From assembly GCA_002387325.1 (NCBI GenBank), contig DGIN01000050.1, forward strand, positions 1 through 6,194: a DNA stretch of 6,194 nucleotides. Direction: 5' to 3'. Numbering within the stretch: the first letter of the stretch is position 1; the number at the start of each line of letters is the position of its first letter. Below the pieces are notes generated by a model. It saw only the letters and a program-made list of their open reading frames with translations, had not been told where the DNA came from and did not search any database. The translations under genes were made by a program, and so were the position numbers. The stretch is from Bacteroidales bacterium UBA4621 (GTDB lineage: Bacteria; Bacteroidota; Bacteroidia; Bacteroidales; Paludibacteraceae). Positions 4,829-6,194 of this stretch are shown here, in pieces.

Positions 4829-5548
4829 CTAATTACTACTTATTTTACCATTCTTTTCCTCCCCAACTCTGCAAGCCCCCTCTTTCACAGAGTTCCCACA
4901 AGCAATGCGCAGTGGGATGTTCTCGAGGGGGTTGGGGGAGTTAAACAACTCGTCCAAAATGCTTCGTCCGCTGCCGAAACAGGGTTCCAGGTTTCGCCCC
5001 ATCCAGTCGGCGGTCGGCTGCAGCGTATAGCCCGCAATGGATGTCATACTGCGGTTGAGCAGTTGCATAATCACCTCGTGCAAGCCGTTGTTCAAATCCA
5101 CCAGATATTTCGTTTCCCGCTCATAGAACGGGCGAAAATAGTCCTCGAAGTAGTCGAAATAGGGTGTCCTGCGGTAGGCACTCACGAGCGAAATCCAGTG
5201 TTGATGCTGCCAGCGGGTTTGGTAACTGATTTCCACATCGCGGGTCAGTTGCTTGTGCTCCGATTTCTTCACCGGCACGCTCAGCGTCAGCGGTCCGTCG
5301 GGCGCGGTGATAGTGCAGCGGTTGCGGCAGGTCTGTTTCGGAAAACTCTCCATCACCTCTATCCGCACCGCCTGCGGGTCTTGCAGGTAAGCGCAGTACC
5401 AATCCACCGAACCGAGATAGGTAGTAGGTAAAATTAAAACATTTCCGAGACCCCTTCCAACTTCCCCTTCTAGGGGGGAGAGTTCAAATGCTCTGAGTTC
5501 CCCTCCTTTGAAGGAGGGGTTAGGGAAGGTCTTATTATTGCTCTGCAT
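4829..5548 (-). CDS. WbqC-family protein with repeat-derived N- and C-terminal ends
   Basis: The core (about residues 36-203 of 239) matches WbqC-like proteins, often found near surface-polysaccharide genes in Gram-negative bacteria; the biochemical role is not settled. Family features include VLILPTTYLGSVDWYCAYL (37-55), FPKQTCRNRCTITAPDGPLT (69-88), the WQHQHWISLVSAYRRTPYFD stretch (113-132) and YFRPFYERETKYLVDLN (137-153). The chosen start is ATG at 5548, which overlaps the lepB stop by 14 bp; an upstream ATG at 5656 would lie deep inside lepB and is not credible. Residues 7-34 come from the 83-bp repeat at 5449-5531. The native start was probably near residue 36, where an ATG exists only out of frame. 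From residue 204 the protein is translated from another repeat copy (4859-4940) and flanking DNA. The usual conserved family end after the LSIVDLLFN-like segment (here RSILDELFN, 195-203) seems lost. Function may be reduced. Confidence 0.8.
   Translation of the reverse strand: MQSNNKTFPNPSFKGGELRAFELSPLEGEVGRGLGNVLILPTTYLGSVDWYCAYLQDPQAVRIEVMESFPKQTCRNRCTITAPDGPLTLSVPVKKSEHKQLTRDVEISYQTRWQHQHWISLVSAYRRTPYFDYFEDYFRPFYERETKYLVDLNNGLHEVIMQLLNRSMTSIAGYTLQPTADWMGRNLEPCFGSGRSILDELFNSPNPLENIPLRIACGNSVKEGACRVGEEKNGKISSN
4859..4940. repeat. 82-bp palindromic repeat copy forming the C-terminus of the WbqC-family gene
   Basis: The copy begins CTCCCCAAC and ends GTTGGGGGAG, its inverse. Next to the left end is ACTCTGCAAGCCCCCTCTTT, close to ACTCTGCAAGTCCCCCTTT in the right arm of the DUF559 element. 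A central hairpin, TCCCAC (4894-4899) with GTGGGA (4912-4917) and a 12-base loop, is specific to this copy. It is translated in frame as SPNPLENIPLRIACGNSVKE and on. Confidence 0.65.
5449..5531. repeat. 83-bp palindromic repeat copy inside the start of the WbqC-family gene
   Basis: The ends GACCCCTTCC and GGGAAGGTC are inverse to each other, and the right half carries the perfect palindrome CCCCTCCTTTGAAGGAGGGG followed by TTAGGGAAGG. The left half has the related CTTCCCCTTCTAGGGGGGAG. No gene is enclosed. It is read in frame as residues 7-34 of the WbqC-family protein, giving PNPSFKGGELRAFELSPLEG and on. Its length is nearly the same as the copy at 4859-4940. Confidence 0.75.
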
Positions 5549-6194
5549 TCTTTCCAATCCTGCTCCAGCGGATATGTCCTTTGAACCACGGTTTGTCTTT
5601 CTCCACCGACAACCAGATGAATACCGGTCGCCCGACGATATGGTCTTCCGGCACAAAACCCCAGTAGCGGCTGTCCGCCGAGTTATGGCGGTTGTCGCCC
5701 ATCATCCAGTAGTAGTCCATATCGAAGATATAGTCCTCGCCCACGCGCATCGGTTTGAACTCGTAGGCATCGGCTATACGTTTGTAGAGCCAGTAGTTGC
5801 CCTCGGTGATACGCAGCGTCTCCCCCTTGCGCGGGATATAGATCGGACCATAGTTGTCGCGCGTCCACGTGGTATGCCCCAGCGGATAAACATCGCCGCC
5901 CTGCTGCTCGGGTTCGAGGGTAACAGAGGTGATATGCGGGTTCTTTGCCAACTCGTCGCGCATCGTCTCCGTAAGCGGGAAATGATATACCCCCGGTTCC
6001 AAGCGGCGGCGGTCGTCTTTGTTGATACCTATCTTCTCCAGATAGGTGTCGGTCAGGATATGCCCGTCGGTTTGTACAAAATAGTTCAACTGCACGCCCT
6101 CACGGTGCGGCTCGGCTTCGCCGTTGATATACACCACGTTATCTATAATCTGCAGCGTATCGCCCGGCGTGCCCACACAGCGTTTCACATAGTT
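5535..6194 (-). CDS. lepB: Signal peptidase I, C-terminal 219 residues (5' end beyond window)
   Basis: LepB is the inner-membrane serine protease that removes signal peptides from exported proteins using a Ser/Lys pair. The frame is open to the window edge; the visible part begins NYVKRCVGTPGD, which carries the catalytic lysine (fourth visible residue) of the conserved YVKRxxGxPGD box. The box near the C-terminus, MMGDNRHNSADSRYWGFVPE (visible residues 164-183), is the strongest signature. The N-terminal membrane anchor and the catalytic serine are outside the window. Between the two boxes is a long insert (about 110 residues more than the shortest family members), as in other Bacteroidota LepB proteins. 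The stop codon lies inside the start of the WbqC-family gene (14-bp overlap), so the two are probably translated as a coupled pair. Confidence 0.95.
   Translation of the reverse strand, partial: NYVKRCVGTPGDTLQIIDNVVYINGEAEPHREGVQLNYFVQTDGHILTDTYLEKIGINKDDRRRLEPGVYHFPLTETMRDELAKNPHITSVTLEPEQQGGDVYPLGHTTWTRDNYGPIYIPRKGETLRITEGNYWLYKRIADAYEFKPMRVGEDYIFDMDYYWMMGDNRHNSADSRYWGFVPEDHIVGRPVFIWLSVEKDKPWFKGHIRWSRIGKNAEQ

Noticed and set aside
3798..4832. Long plus-strand open frame (344 codons) opposite ilvE
   Set aside because: It is rich in Arg, His and Gln as expected from the reverse of a G/C-rich coding strand, has no family features, and ilvE is unambiguous.
5449..5531. The palindrome as an ordinary intrinsic terminator of lepB
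   Set aside because: It lies inside the translated WbqC-family gene, lacks a T-run on the minus strand after the stem, and relatives of it occur elsewhere in the window.
5549..5656. Upstream start for the WbqC-family gene giving a 275-residue protein
   Set aside because: The extra 36 residues lie wholly within lepB in another frame and show no family sequence; the ATG at 5548 makes a normal short overlap.

Overview
The window suggests a Bacteroidales-type member of the Bacteroidota, probably an uncultured gut or host-associated lineage; the exact genus cannot be read from the sequence. The reasons are gene content (a long-insert signal peptidase I next to a WbqC-family protein, a PTR2 peptide transporter with an ANMGERFGYY start, a short RsmI), A-rich rather than Shine-Dalgarno leaders, and short A/T-rich repeats between genes. 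Every credible gene is on the minus strand, so transcription runs from high to low coordinates.

Layout in transcription order: lepB, 5'-truncated by the window edge (6194-5535); a WbqC-family gene (5548-4829) whose start overlaps the lepB stop; ilvE, branched-chain aminotransferase (4784-3777); a 262-bp repeat-rich gap (3515-3776); a POT/PTR2 peptide transporter (3514-1943); a coiled-coil/Ala-Glu-Pro-rich protein of unknown function with a conserved-looking C-terminal domain (1921-1211); rsmI, 16S rRNA C1402 2'-O-methyltransferase (1175-468); a DUF559 endonuclease-like gene (487-71); and the first 24 codons of a polysaccharide flippase (74-1). The functions are mostly housekeeping: secretion, envelope polysaccharide, branched-chain amino acids, peptide uptake and ribosome modification. 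No RNA genes or CRISPR arrays were seen.

The most interesting structure is a family of G/C-run palindromic repeats with a core like CCCCCTTCAAAGGGGG and ends like GGACCCCCT or CTCCCCAAC. One pair forms long imperfect terminal inverted repeats around the DUF559 gene (about 63-524), so that unit looks like a small mobile element carrying its own nuclease-like protein. Two short copies without a gene, 83 bp (5449-5531) and 82 bp (4859-4940), lie at the two ends of the WbqC gene, with a half copy at about 4793-4820. All these copies are translated in frame. They supply a new C-terminus to RsmI, the start codon and first residues of the flippase, an N-terminal extension to the WbqC protein and a new C-terminus to it. 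A reasonable hypothesis is that DUF559 elements are autonomous and the ~82-bp copies are non-autonomous relatives; that is inference.

The gap before the transporter holds a second kind of structure: three 11-bp repeats, four perfect 7-bp repeats, then three 11-bp repeats of roughly opposite sense, followed by a pair of inverted A/T-rich repeats, one of which forms the end of ilvE.
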